DNA of 64,000 nt from assembly GCA_963761705.1 (NCBI GenBank), contig CAVXHK010000001.1, forward strand, positions 1,550,001 through 1,614,000, in the 5' to 3' direction. Made by a program: the position numbers and the translations under genes. Position 1 is the first letter of the stretch; every line of letters begins with the position of its first letter. The notes beneath the pieces were generated by a model. That model ran no database searches and had not been told where the DNA came from. It saw only the letters and a list, made by a program, of their open reading frames with translations. Shown here piece by piece: positions 24,136 to 31,815 of the stretch. Source of the DNA: CAVVKW01 sp963761705 (lineage in GTDB: Bacteria > Verrucomicrobiota > Verrucomicrobiia > Chthoniobacterales > JAATET01).

Positions 24136-25821
24136 TTAGCGCCGCCTTGCGTCGCGAAACACGATGATTTTGTCGACTCGCGATTTCCGACCGTCGGCGT
24201 CGATGGCGCGGACGCGGAGGGCGTTGCGGCCCGGGCGGAGCCGAACGCGGTCGCGCCAGGTGCCGGGGTCGTCCAGTCGCGACGCGTTCACCGGGGTGAA
24301 GCCGCGCTTCTGTCTGACGTTTTTGATTTCCACGCGGACGACGGGTCCGTCGTCGAAGGCGCGTCCGCGGAGGTTGATGCGCTTGTTGTCGGTGGTGCGG
24401 CGGTTCTGGCCGATGATGCGAACGCGCGGGCGGGGACCGACCGGGACGGGCGTGGATGCGAGCAGCCGGATGACGTTATCACGTTTATTGAACAAGAAGG
24501 CGCGCCCGGCGGTGTCGGTGCCAAAGCGCAAATCGGAGCGGCTGGCCGAGGGGTTGCGGAGATTGATGATGGATTGGTAAGAGCGTTCGACGCCCTGGTA
24601 GCGGACTCGGAGTTCTGAGATGCCGCTCTGCCCGCCGGCTGGGGGCGCGTCGGCGTTCAGTAAAAAAATGCGCCCCCGCGCGAGGTCGCCAAAGACGAGT
24701 TTGCCGAAGAGATTCGGGATCGTCCCGGTGCGCTCGACGGGGCCGACGGTCACGGCGTTGCCCTCGTCGTGATCGTACTCGGCGATGGGGTAGGTGAAGC
24801 CGGTGGTCGCGGCGTCGCCGCGGAGGTTGTTGCCACCTTGCGCTCCGGGGTAGGGGAAGCTGCCTTCGCGCAGATCCCAGCCGTAGTTGCCGCCGGCGAG
24901 ACCGATGTTGATCTCTTCGATGACGCTCTGGCCGATGTCGGCGATGAACATTTGTTGGCTCCCGGCGCGGTCCCAGAAGAAGCGCTGCGGGTTGCGGAGG
25001 CCGTAGGCAAAGACCTCGTCGATGGCGTTGGGATTGCCGACGAAGGGGTTGGTCGGGGAGATGCCGTAGCGGCCGTTCGCGCTGTTCGTTCCGAGCGGAT
25101 CGATGCGGAGAAGCGAGCCGTAGGGGTTGGCTGGATTCCGCGCGAGGTTGAATGGATCGCCGCCGCTCCCGCCGTCGCCCGTGGCGATGTAGAGTTGGCC
25201 GAAGTCGGCGGACGGAGCCTGGGAGTTTGGGTTGAAGGCGATGAGGCCCATGGTGTGATTGCCGAAGGGGGCTTCGATCCGCAAGACCTCGCGGAAGGGC
25301 GCGTTGGAATCGACGGGGACGAAAGTCGCGGCGGTTGGGTCGTTTGTTCGCCATTCCAGCACGACGTGGTCGCCGGCGTCGTTGCCGTCGCCGGGGGTAA
25401 AGTCGGCGGTGGGCACGTTGTTGAACGTCGTGTGGGCGGTGTAGAATTTACCGAATCCGGGCGCCCCGGTTTGATTGAATTGCGGGTGGAAGGCAAAGCT
25501 CTGGAAGCCCTGCTCGCCGTTGCTGAGGAGGTCGACGCCAGGGGTCGTCGCGAGGTTGAGATACTCCGCGACGGCGGCACCGTCGGCGCTGATGAGATAG
25601 AGGGGGCCGTTTTGGTCGTTGGCGAAGATGCGTCCCGCCGGGTCGGTCGCGAGGAGGCTCATGCGGGCGGAGCCGGGCGCGCCCGGAATCACGGCGAAGT
25701 CCGCGAGTTCGACGACGAAATTGGTCGGGGAAATCCCGCTCGTGAAGGGGCCGATCGCGCGGAGAGGGGAGGCGGCGGCGAGACCGAGGAAGCAAATGGC
25801 AAGGAGGGAGGGGAGGCGCAT
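24136..25821 (-). CDS. Secreted GSDH-type (PQQ sugar dehydrogenase-like) beta-propeller protein
   Basis: 561 residues from ATG 25821, which begins a signal peptide (MRLPSLLAICFLGLAAASPLRA). Residues about 30-450 form a glucose/sorbosone dehydrogenase-like propeller: GEQGFQSFAFHPQF, NHTMGLIAFNP, GQLYIATGDGGSGGDPFN, FAYGLRNPQRFFWD, IADIGQSVIEEIN. In this family some members use PQQ to oxidise sugars; cofactor use here is not shown. The last 100 residues are a separate beta domain related to the small protein at 4903-5274. It is followed by the PEP-CTERM protein after 9 nt, so the two are probably co-expressed. Confidence 0.88.
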   Translation of the reverse strand: MRLPSLLAICFLGLAAASPLRAIGPFTSGISPTNFVVELADFAVIPGAPGSARMSLLATDPAGRIFANDQNGPLYLISADGAAVAEYLNLATTPGVDLLSNGEQGFQSFAFHPQFNQTGAPGFGKFYTAHTTFNNVPTADFTPGDGNDAGDHVVLEWRTNDPTAATFVPVDSNAPFREVLRIEAPFGNHTMGLIAFNPNSQAPSADFGQLYIATGDGGSGGDPFNLARNPANPYGSLLRIDPLGTNSANGRYGISPTNPFVGNPNAIDEVFAYGLRNPQRFFWDRAGSQQMFIADIGQSVIEEINIGLAGGNYGWDLREGSFPYPGAQGGNNLRGDAATTGFTYPIAEYDHDEGNAVTVGPVERTGTIPNLFGKLVFGDLARGRIFLLNADAPPAGGQSGISELRVRYQGVERSYQSIINLRNPSASRSDLRFGTDTAGRAFLFNKRDNVIRLLASTPVPVGPRPRVRIIGQNRRTTDNKRINLRGRAFDDGPVVRVEIKNVRQKRGFTPVNASRLDDPGTWRDRVRLRPGRNALRVRAIDADGRKSRVDKIIVFRDARRR

Positions 25822-25868
25822 GGGATGTCTTCGTGCAGAAAGCGCGAGCTTGCAAGGGACTGGCACGG

Positions 25869-26909
25869 CTACTCCAAGCCAGTCTTGTCGCGAATATTGG
25901 CGATGGTGTTTTCGAGATCGGCTCGTTGTTTGTTTCCGAGGTCCGGATCGCGGAGAGCGGCACGAAATTGTTCCAAAGCCGGGCGCGGAAGACTCTGGCG
26001 GGCGTAGGATTGCCCCAGGTAGACCCGGTAGCTGGTGGCCGAGCGGTCGGCGGCCTCCGTGAGCTCGACGAGTTTCTCGAGCGAATTCTGTTCGCGCGAG
26101 TAAGCGTGGGCGTCGCTCGCGAGCCGGGCGTGGAGAAACAGGATCCGAGGATCGTCCGCTCCGGTGACTTCGAGCAAGCGCTCGGCGACTTGCCAAGCGC
26201 GATCCGCTGCGCCGACCGCCGCGAACGCTTGCGCGGCAATCTCGAGGGCGGGTGCGGAGTCCGGGTCGAGATCGAGGGCCCGGCTGGCGGCGCTCACCGC
26301 GCCCGCGTGGCGCTGGTGCGCGAGGTCGACGTAGGCTTCGCGCACGAGGACGATGGGTGAATCTGGAGCCAGGTCCCGGGCGGCAGCGAGGTAATCCCGA
26401 GCCGCGTCGAATTGACCGATCGCATCGAGATTGACCGCGAGTGCCGCGAGGTAATCGGCCCGCTCTTCCGGGACGGTGAGATCCGGCACGACCGAAGCGG
26501 GAACCGGAGCGTGGTAGGAAACGGTCGGCTTCCGCGAAAAGAGAAAGCCCCAATTGTCGATCGCTTCCAAGCGGAAGTCCGGGGACTGAATGAGATGCCG
26601 GGCGAGCACGCTGGTCTCGGCTGGCTGGCCAGCGAGCAGGACGGCGCCGTAGCGCTGCTTGCGGTCGAGGCCGCGCCAAGCCGACGAGTCGGTGAGCGCG
26701 GCGATCTCGGCGCTGGTCGGTTGCGGAAGGGTCTCGCCGACGGACCCAAGGGCCGCGACGGCGCCCGGCGTCGCGAAGAGCTTGGCGTCGGTTGGCCGGG
26801 CGGCGTAGAGCGCGGTTGGAGCTCGCAGCCGCGGGTCGGTCGCCGCGTCTTTCGAACAGCCTGCGATGGCGAGCGCGGCGAGGAGGGGAGTGAAAACGGC
26901 TGGTCGCAT
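25869..26909 (-). CDS. TPR-containing lipoprotein
   Basis: 346 residues from ATG 26909, giving a lipoprotein signal (MRPAVFTPLLAALAIAGC). The mature protein has an N-terminal unique region and then tetratricopeptide-like helices: AVNLDAIGQFDAARDYLAAARDLAPD, SAASRALDLDPDSAPALEIA, YLGQSYARQSLPRPALEQF. Such repeats mediate protein contacts, here on a membrane surface. It lies upstream of the GSDH gene on the same strand (47 nt) and may form an operon with it. A start at 26945 would disrupt the signal and is less likely. Confidence 0.8.
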   Translation of the reverse strand: MRPAVFTPLLAALAIAGCSKDAATDPRLRAPTALYAARPTDAKLFATPGAVAALGSVGETLPQPTSAEIAALTDSSAWRGLDRKQRYGAVLLAGQPAETSVLARHLIQSPDFRLEAIDNWGFLFSRKPTVSYHAPVPASVVPDLTVPEERADYLAALAVNLDAIGQFDAARDYLAAARDLAPDSPIVLVREAYVDLAHQRHAGAVSAASRALDLDPDSAPALEIAAQAFAAVGAADRAWQVAERLLEVTGADDPRILFLHARLASDAHAYSREQNSLEKLVELTEAADRSATSYRVYLGQSYARQSLPRPALEQFRAALRDPDLGNKQRADLENTIANIRDKTGLE

Positions 26910-26987
26910 TCCGTCGGAGCGTAGGACAACTGTAGAAATAATCAAAATCTCGTCGAGCGCGAGCCGCGTATACCAACTCCGACGTCG

Positions 26988-27506
26988 ATGAAATTCATCT
27001 TCCCCCTTACCCTTTCAACCATCATGGCCTTCCTCGGAATCAACCTACACGCCGAACCGCTCGAGATCGGAGCACCGGCCCCTCTCATCACCGCGCCAGA
27101 CGAGAATGGGACACCCGTGAATTTTGGCGAAATCTACTCGCGCGGTCTCACGCTCGTTTATTTTTATCCGAAGGCGAGCACACCAGGTTGCACCGCGCAG
27201 GCTTGTTCGCTCCGTGACGGCCTCGCGGACCTCCAAGCCGACGGAGTGACGATCCTAGGCGTCAGCCACGACAAGCCGACGGATCAGAAGAAGTTCAAGG
27301 AAGCCCACGATCTTCCGTTCACGCTCATCGCGGATGCCGACGGCGAAGTCATCAAAGCTTTTGGCGTGCCGACTGTCGTGCTCGGCATCGCCAAGCGGCA
27401 GTCGTTTCTCATCAAAGAAGGTCAGGTCGTCTGGCGCTCGCTGAACGCGCAAACGAAAACGCACGCCGCAGAAGTCGCCAAAGCGGTGGAGGGTTTGGGT
27501 TCCTGA
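26988..27506 (+). CDS. Secreted peroxiredoxin (AhpC/TSA, BCP-like)
   Basis: 172 residues with a signal peptide (MKFIFPLTLSTIMAFLGINLHA). The thioredoxin-fold core is clear: VYFYPKASTPGCTAQACSLRD contains the peroxidatic Cys (PGCT) and a second Cys five residues on, the layout of atypical 2-Cys BCP/PrxQ enzymes. DLPFTLIADADGEVIKAFGV is the usual downstream strand. It reduces hydroperoxides in the periplasm. Divergent from the TPR lipoprotein gene. Confidence 0.92.
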   Translation: MKFIFPLTLSTIMAFLGINLHAEPLEIGAPAPLITAPDENGTPVNFGEIYSRGLTLVYFYPKASTPGCTAQACSLRDGLADLQADGVTILGVSHDKPTDQKKFKEAHDLPFTLIADADGEVIKAFGVPTVVLGIAKRQSFLIKEGQVVWRSLNAQTKTHAAEVAKAVEGLGS

Positions 27507-27526
27507 ATTTTTCGAGAAACCAAGCC

Positions 27527-27555
27527 TTGATCGCTTGCGATGTCGCGCCTACGTT
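27527..27555 (+). promoter_or_regulatory. Candidate sigma-70 promoter of tRNA-Lys
   Basis: TTGATC, a 17-bp spacer and TACGTT lie 20 nt before the mature tRNA 5' end, an appropriate distance for a short 5' leader. Confidence 0.45.
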
Positions 27556-27574
27556 CCGGCTTCGATTTTTTCAT

Positions 27575-27646
27575 GGGTTGATAGCTCAATGGTAGAGCAG
27601 TGCCCTTTTAAGGCATTGGTTCTGGGTTCGAGTCCCAGTCAACCCA
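27575..27646 (+). tRNA. tRNA-Lys (anticodon TTT)
   Basis: A full cloverleaf is visible: 7-bp acceptor GGGTTGA/TCAACCC, D arm GCTC-GAGC, anticodon stem GTGCC/GGCAT around loop CTTTTAA (anticodon TTT), five-base variable loop, T arm CTGGG-TTCGAGT-CCCAG, and discriminator A. CCA is not encoded. The run CTCTTTTTT follows directly and may end transcription. An integrase lies about 0.5 kb downstream. Confidence 0.97.
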
Positions 27647-28012
27647 CTCTTTTTTACCGCTAGCCATCCCGTCCATCTCCGGACGGTGGAATGGCCCCTG
27701 GGGTTGCTCCCCTTGTCAGTGAGAAGGTTCCAGAGACGAAACGGTTGTGGCCAGATTGCCTGTCCATGAAACGTTTGTTGCATTTAGAAAAATAATAACT
27801 TGGCTTGGGATGCGTGAAGGGCTACAAGCGTTGCTTAGAAACCAACGCTTACCGTAAATTTGCCTTCCGGCTCGCTCAATCCAGCGAGAAATGCGGGGTC
27901 TCTTTGCAAAAAAGCGGCGGACAAATGTTGGCACGCCGTAAGCTAAGAAACGGATCAATCGTAAAAAGAAACTTTAGAGTCAATCATAAGCCTTATTAAA
28001 TCTGAGATCAAA
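27647..28012. other. AT-rich gene-poor stretch after tRNA-Lys
   Basis: No convincing gene is seen in these 366 bp. Base composition is visibly lower in GC than the surroundings. It holds an 8-bp inverted repeat AAGCGTTG/CAACGCTT with a 9-nt loop (27826-27850) and a CCGTCC/GGACGG hairpin near 27669-27686. The position beside a tRNA and an integrase suggests acquired DNA. Confidence 0.6.
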
Positions 28013-28198
28013 ATGAACAACGCGGAGATCAAACCAAACGTCACGTCACACCACCCACTGAAGACCATGAGTCTTTTCGGCCTCACCATTGCGGTGGTGA
28101 TTGGCTCCGGGAGCTACTTTTCATCAACGCGCCACGAAGCCGAACCGACCGTTGAGCGATCCGCTGGACTCGTCGAGATGGTCTTCGGGATGCGCTAG
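28013..28198 (+). CDS. Small single-pass membrane protein, uncharacterised
   Basis: 61 residues from ATG 28013. A hydrophilic N-terminus precedes one hydrophobic segment (MSLFGLTIAVVIGSGSYF) and a short charged C-terminus. No family is recognised. Support for a real gene is indirect: AT-rich upstream DNA, and a strong Rho-independent terminator on the same strand 60 nt after the stop. It overlaps by 4 nt the 3' end of the convergent integrase frame. Confidence 0.4.
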   Translation: MNNAEIKPNVTSHHPLKTMSLFGLTIAVVIGSGSYFSSTRHEAEPTVERSAGLVEMVFGMR

Positions 28199-29361
28199 CA
28201 ATCGACCGGGGCATCCGGTGGGTCGTGGGGTCTCGCCGGGTGCCCGTCAGGTCCGACAACGGGTGGCCCATCTGGCCACCCGTTTTTGTCTGGATTCGTG
28301 GTAGCGGAGGTGCCGCTGCTTTGGTCAGGAGTCTCCTGACCGCGAGTTCGACGATGGGGAGTTGATCGGGTCATTGGTGCGGTCTGGGATGAGAGCGTCG
28401 AGAGAACGTCGAGCGGGCTGGCGACCGAGAGCGATTCCGCGGTGAGGTAGCCCTGGGTCGTTTCCAGGGACTTGTGACCCATCGCGAGTTGGAGGGCGCG
28501 GAGGTTGGCTCCATTTTCGAGGGCGTGGGTGGCGTAGGCGTGGCGAAGGTGGTGGGCGGTGATCGGAAGGCTCGACTTCGTCGAGGGATTGGCGCGGGCG
28601 ATCGCTCTCTGGACGACGGAGGGGTGACAACGCCAGCGGACCCGGCGGCCCGATCGCGGATCGCGGCATGGCGCTTTGGCTGGAAATAACCAGAACCAAG
28701 CCAGGGCCGCTTCGGACTGGCGCGATTTTTGCAACAGTCGGTTGGGGAGCGGGACGGGGATGCCCTGCCAGCGATCAGCTGCCCAGACGCGGCGGGCGCT
28801 CTCGATCTGGAGAGTGATCGCGGGAGTGAGCCGAATGGGGAGGCGGAGGGTGCGGTTCTTTTTTCCTTTGGCTTGGCGGATGGTGAGCTGGCCGCTGGTG
28901 AGATCGACGTCCTTGAGACGAAGGTCGAGGGCTTCGTTGAGCCGGAGTCCGCAGCCGTAGAGGAGCTGGGTGATGAGGCGGGTGGGATGATGAGGCGTGT
29001 CGCGGACGTTCCGGAGAAGCTGCGTCGTGAGGGAAAGGGACGGGGCGTGTCGGTGGGCATCGGGTGCGCGAACGCGCAGGGCCTTGATCGGGCCGGGGTC
29101 TTCGTCGAGGACGTGCTTGTAAAAGAAAAGGAGCGCGTTGAGCGCCTGGTTCTGGCCGGACGCGGAGGCGCGGTCGTGGGCGAGCGCGGTGAGAAAGGCG
29201 GTGATCTTCTCCGTCGTGGACTGAAGCGCGAGGAGGGGGTTGTGCCTGAGGTGGACGATGTAGCGGCGAAGCCACTGGGCGTAGGTTCGCTCGGTGGCGA
29301 ATGAGAGATGCTGGCGACGGACGTGGTCGCGGAGGGCGGTGGTGGCTTGGTGGGTATTCAT
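28195..29361 (-). CDS. Integron-integrase-like tyrosine recombinase (IntI family)
   Basis: 388 residues. Catalytic residues of tyrosine recombinases are present: Arg140 (GCGLRLNEAL), Lys in KGKKNR (165-168), His270/Arg273 (AHHLRHAYATH), His296 (MGHKS) and Tyr305. Residues about 221-258 (WFWLFPAKAPCRDPRSGRR..., VVQRAIARA) match the extra alpha-helical insert that separates IntI from XerC/D, and ASASGQNQALNALLFFYKHVL fits too. It would recombine attI/attC cassettes, but no attC array is seen. IntI core ends near residue 322; about 65 further residues read through a neighbour's terminator, suggesting a lost stop codon. Function in the cell is unproven. Confidence 0.85.
   Translation of the reverse strand: MNTHQATTALRDHVRRQHLSFATERTYAQWLRRYIVHLRHNPLLALQSTTEKITAFLTALAHDRASASGQNQALNALLFFYKHVLDEDPGPIKALRVRAPDAHRHAPSLSLTTQLLRNVRDTPHHPTRLITQLLYGCGLRLNEALDLRLKDVDLTSGQLTIRQAKGKKNRTLRLPIRLTPAITLQIESARRVWAADRWQGIPVPLPNRLLQKSRQSEAALAWFWLFPAKAPCRDPRSGRRVRWRCHPSVVQRAIARANPSTKSSLPITAHHLRHAYATHALENGANLRALQLAMGHKSLETTQGYLTAESLSVASPLDVLSTLSSQTAPMTRSTPHRRTRGQETPDQSSGTSATTNPDKNGWPDGPPVVGPDGHPARPHDPPDAPVDC
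28258..28287 (+). terminator. Strong Rho-independent terminator
   Basis: An 11-bp perfect stem (AACGGGTGGCC / GGCCACCCGTT) with loop CATCT ends in five Ts on the plus strand. It suits the small gene 28013-28198 and lies inside the 3' extension of the integrase frame. Confidence 0.85.
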
Positions 29362-29591
29362 CCGGGCAGTTTCACGGAGGCCGCTGGGAATGGCTATTTT
29401 TGCGGATGCGCAAACGGGAGCTCAGGCGGGCTGCTTGGACTACCAAGGATTGGATTCGAGCGGGCGTACCCTGGATTCAGGGTATCCGTTCGGATGGGTC
29501 TTTTCCGCGGGCGAGAACGTTTTCCAACCTGGCGATCGGAGCGCTGGGAGATGGTCAGGGCCAGCAAGGAACTGACCGCCCTGCCGGGCCG

Positions 29592-30641
29592 TTAAAGCGT
29601 GGGGTAGTCGGTGTAACCCTCCGGACCGGAGGCGTAGAAGGTGGCTGGGTTGGGTTCGTTGAGGGAGGCACCTTCGCGGAAGCGGCGGGGGAGGTCGGGG
29701 TTGGCGATGAAGAGTTTGCCGTAGGCGACGGCGTCGGCTTCTTCGCTGGCGAGGGCTTCGGTGCCGGTGTCGCGAGTGAATTCTTCGTTGGCGATGAAGG
29801 GGCCGCCGAAGATCTCGCGGAGCCGCGGGCCGAGGCGGTTGGCACCGAGGGATTCACGGGCGCAGACGAACGCGATGCCGCGGTCGCGGAGTTGCGCGGC
29901 GACGTAGCCGAAGGTGGCGGCGGGGTCGGAGTCGCTCATCGAATGCGCGTCGCCGCGCGGTGCCAAGTGAACGCCGACGCGCCCCGCGCCCCAGACGTCG
30001 ATGGCGGCGTCGGTGGCTTCGAGCAGGAGGCGCGCGCGGTTCTGGATGGGGCCGCCGTAGTCATCGGTGCGGCGGTTGGTGCCGTCCTGCAGGAACTGAT
30101 CGAGGAGGTAGCCGTTCGCGCCGTGAAGTTCGACCCCGTCGAAGCCGGCGGCCTTGGCGTTCTCCGCGCCTTTCCGGTAGGCGGCGATGATCCCGGGTAG
30201 CTCGTCGGTCTCGAGGGCTCGGGGGGTGACGAAATTTTTCTCCGGACGGACCAGGCTGACGTGTCCTTCGGGAGCGATGGCGCTTGGGGCGACCGGGAGT
30301 TCGCCGTCGAGGTAGACCGGATCCGACATGCGACCGACGTGCCAGAGTTGGAGGAGAATGAGTCCGCCTCCGGCGTGGACGGCGTCGGTGACGAGCCGCC
30401 AACCGGCTACCTGCACGTCGGACCAGATGCCGGGCGTGTCGGGGTAGCCGACGCCCATCGGAGTGACGGACGTGGCCTCGGAGAGGATGAGTCCGGCGGA
30501 GGCGCGTTGGCGGTAGTAGTCCGCCATCAGCGCGTTCGGCACCCGCCCCTCGCTGGCGCGGCAGCGGGTGAGTGGGGCCATGATGATGCGGTTCGGAAGA
30601 TGAAGGTCGCCGAGTGCGATGGGGTCAAAGAGGTTTGCCAT
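29592..30641 (-). CDS. Old Yellow Enzyme family alkene reductase
   Basis: 349 residues of an FMN-dependent ene-reductase (NemA/OYE type) that uses NAD(P)H to reduce activated alkenes, quinones or nitro compounds in the cytoplasm. Motifs: NRIIMAPLTRCRA at the FMN site, LQLWHVGRMS, GFDGVELHGANGYLLDQFLQ, RTDDYGGPIQNRARL and ADAVAYGKLFIANPDL. The gene stands alone; its ATG overlaps the edge of a palindromic operator and it has a legible promoter, so it is probably repressed until an electrophile is sensed. A 230-bp gap separates it from the integrase; I see only small hairpins there (29401-29416 and 29468-29485). Confidence 0.94.
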   Translation of the reverse strand: MANLFDPIALGDLHLPNRIIMAPLTRCRASEGRVPNALMADYYRQRASAGLILSEATSVTPMGVGYPDTPGIWSDVQVAGWRLVTDAVHAGGGLILLQLWHVGRMSDPVYLDGELPVAPSAIAPEGHVSLVRPEKNFVTPRALETDELPGIIAAYRKGAENAKAAGFDGVELHGANGYLLDQFLQDGTNRRTDDYGGPIQNRARLLLEATDAAIDVWGAGRVGVHLAPRGDAHSMSDSDPAATFGYVAAQLRDRGIAFVCARESLGANRLGPRLREIFGGPFIANEEFTRDTGTEALASEEADAVAYGKLFIANPDLPRRFREGASLNEPNPATFYASGPEGYTDYPTL

Positions 30642-30662
30642 AGTTCGATTGTTTTCGAACTA
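30641..30662. promoter_or_regulatory. Palindromic operator of the OYE gene
   Basis: TAGTTCGA-N6-TCGAACTA, a perfect 8-bp inverted repeat, spans the -10 edge to the first base of the OYE start codon. It is placed to bind a dimeric repressor (MarR, TetR or HxlR type); the regulator is not in the window. Confidence 0.65.
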
Positions 30663-30687
30663 TTGAGCGGGCGGTCGACGTTGTCAA
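30659..30687 (-). promoter_or_regulatory. Sigma-70 promoter of the OYE gene
   Basis: Perfect -35 TTGACA (30682-30687), 17-bp spacer and -10 AATAGT (30659-30664) on the minus strand. The -10 overlaps the palindromic operator, fitting repression by steric block. Confidence 0.6.
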
Positions 30688-30718
30688 CGTGGTGGCGATC
30701 CGGTAGCGGTAGGCAGAT

Positions 30719-31672
30719 ATGTTCGGCGGAAGAGTTGGGTGGTGGAGTTTGGTGGCGGTGAGTTTGGTGGTGGGGGGCTGCGCGACGGTGGATCGGCCCG
30801 TGACGCCGGCAGAGCCGCAGCTTTCGGGGCGTGATCAGGTTGTCCAGCTGCAGATTTTCCTGGATTCGGTAAACTTTGGGCCGGGGGTCGTTGATGGGCG
30901 CGACGGCGAATTCACGAAGAAGGCGCTCGCGGTTTATCGGCGGGTGATGGGGCGGGAGCCGGACTTGCGGAGCGTCGTTCCTTACACGACCTATGTTTTG
31001 ACCGCGGAAGATCTTGGTCGCGTGGGCGCTGGGGCGACCGGTCCCGAGGCGATGGCGGCCCAGAAGCGTCTGCCCTACACGAGCGTGAGCGAACTCGTCG
31101 CGGAGCGGTATCACACGACGCGGGATTTTGTGAAAAAGCTGAACCCCGGGATCAGCGTGGACGACGCGGGTCCGGGGACGGCGTTGCGCGTGCCGAACGT
31201 GGCGAAGCCTCTGCGGGTGGCTAGCTTCCCATCGGCGTATCCGCCAGCCGTTGCGTCGGCGGCATCGCCGCGGCGAGTGGTGGTCGATCTCGACGAGCGG
31301 CAGCTGCGGGTCATCGGCGGGGATCAATTGCTGGCGGTGTTTCCGATCACGCCGGGGTCGAGTGAGCATCCGGCTCCCGTGGGCGAGTGGAAGATCCTGG
31401 GGCTCGCCCCGTGGCCGTGGTTTCGCTGGGACGACGGAGTGCTGGAGCGGGGGGTGCGGACGGAAGTGGCGTATCAGATCCCGCCAGGGGTCAATAATCC
31501 GGTGGGGATCCTGTGGGCTGGTCTGAACAAACCCGGGATCGGGATTCACGGGACGCCGTCGCCGGAGACGATTGGTCGGTCGGGCAGCCACGGGTGCATC
31601 CGGCTGGCAAACTGGGATGCGGCGACGTTCTACACGTTGGTGCCGAAGGGGAGCCCGGTGTCGATTCGATAG
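30719..31672 (+). CDS. L,D-transpeptidase (YkuD) lipoprotein
   Basis: 317 residues with lipoprotein signal ending VVGGC. Residues about 40-150 resemble a peptidoglycan-binding repeat followed by a LysM-like segment (VSELVAERYHTTRDFVKKLNPG). The YkuD catalytic domain has IGIHGTPSPETIGRSGSHGCIRLANWD with the nucleophilic Cys in SHGCIR. It makes 3-3 peptide crosslinks or attaches proteins to peptidoglycan in the periplasm. It is a paralogue of the protein at 56754-57839, with the same domain order. Confidence 0.9.
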   Translation: MFGGRVGWWSLVAVSLVVGGCATVDRPVTPAEPQLSGRDQVVQLQIFLDSVNFGPGVVDGRDGEFTKKALAVYRRVMGREPDLRSVVPYTTYVLTAEDLGRVGAGATGPEAMAAQKRLPYTSVSELVAERYHTTRDFVKKLNPGISVDDAGPGTALRVPNVAKPLRVASFPSAYPPAVASAASPRRVVVDLDERQLRVIGGDQLLAVFPITPGSSEHPAPVGEWKILGLAPWPWFRWDDGVLERGVRTEVAYQIPPGVNNPVGILWAGLNKPGIGIHGTPSPETIGRSGSHGCIRLANWDAATFYTLVPKGSPVSIR

Positions 31673-31815
31673 GGTAATTGGTCGCAGCCGGGGGCTGATT
31701 TTGAGACGATGCGACGGGGTTGGCGGCGGGGAGACGGTGTTGGGGTCGGGCCGAAAATGAGCCGGCTTGAGGTTGCGTGGGATGGCGGACTCCACTAGTT
31801 TCCGAGCCGGACTGG

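Noticed and set aside
27586..27783. Small minus-strand frame overlapping the tRNA (LTGTRTQNQCLKRALLYH)
   Set aside because: It is the familiar false translation of an antisense tRNA gene.
27826..27850. Inverted repeat considered as an integron attC site
   Set aside because: The stem is a simple perfect 8-bp repeat; it lacks the GTTRRRY/RYYYAAC ends and unpaired extrahelical bases of attC.
27805..27999. 64-codon plus-strand frame in the AT-rich stretch
   Set aside because: It relies on a TTG start with no ribosome-binding site, is Lys/Arg-rich without a motif, and has no terminator of its own.
27575..29361. tRNA-Lys to integrase interval as a complete integrative element
   Set aside because: No second copy of the tRNA 3' end was found by eye after the integrase, so element boundaries are not supported.
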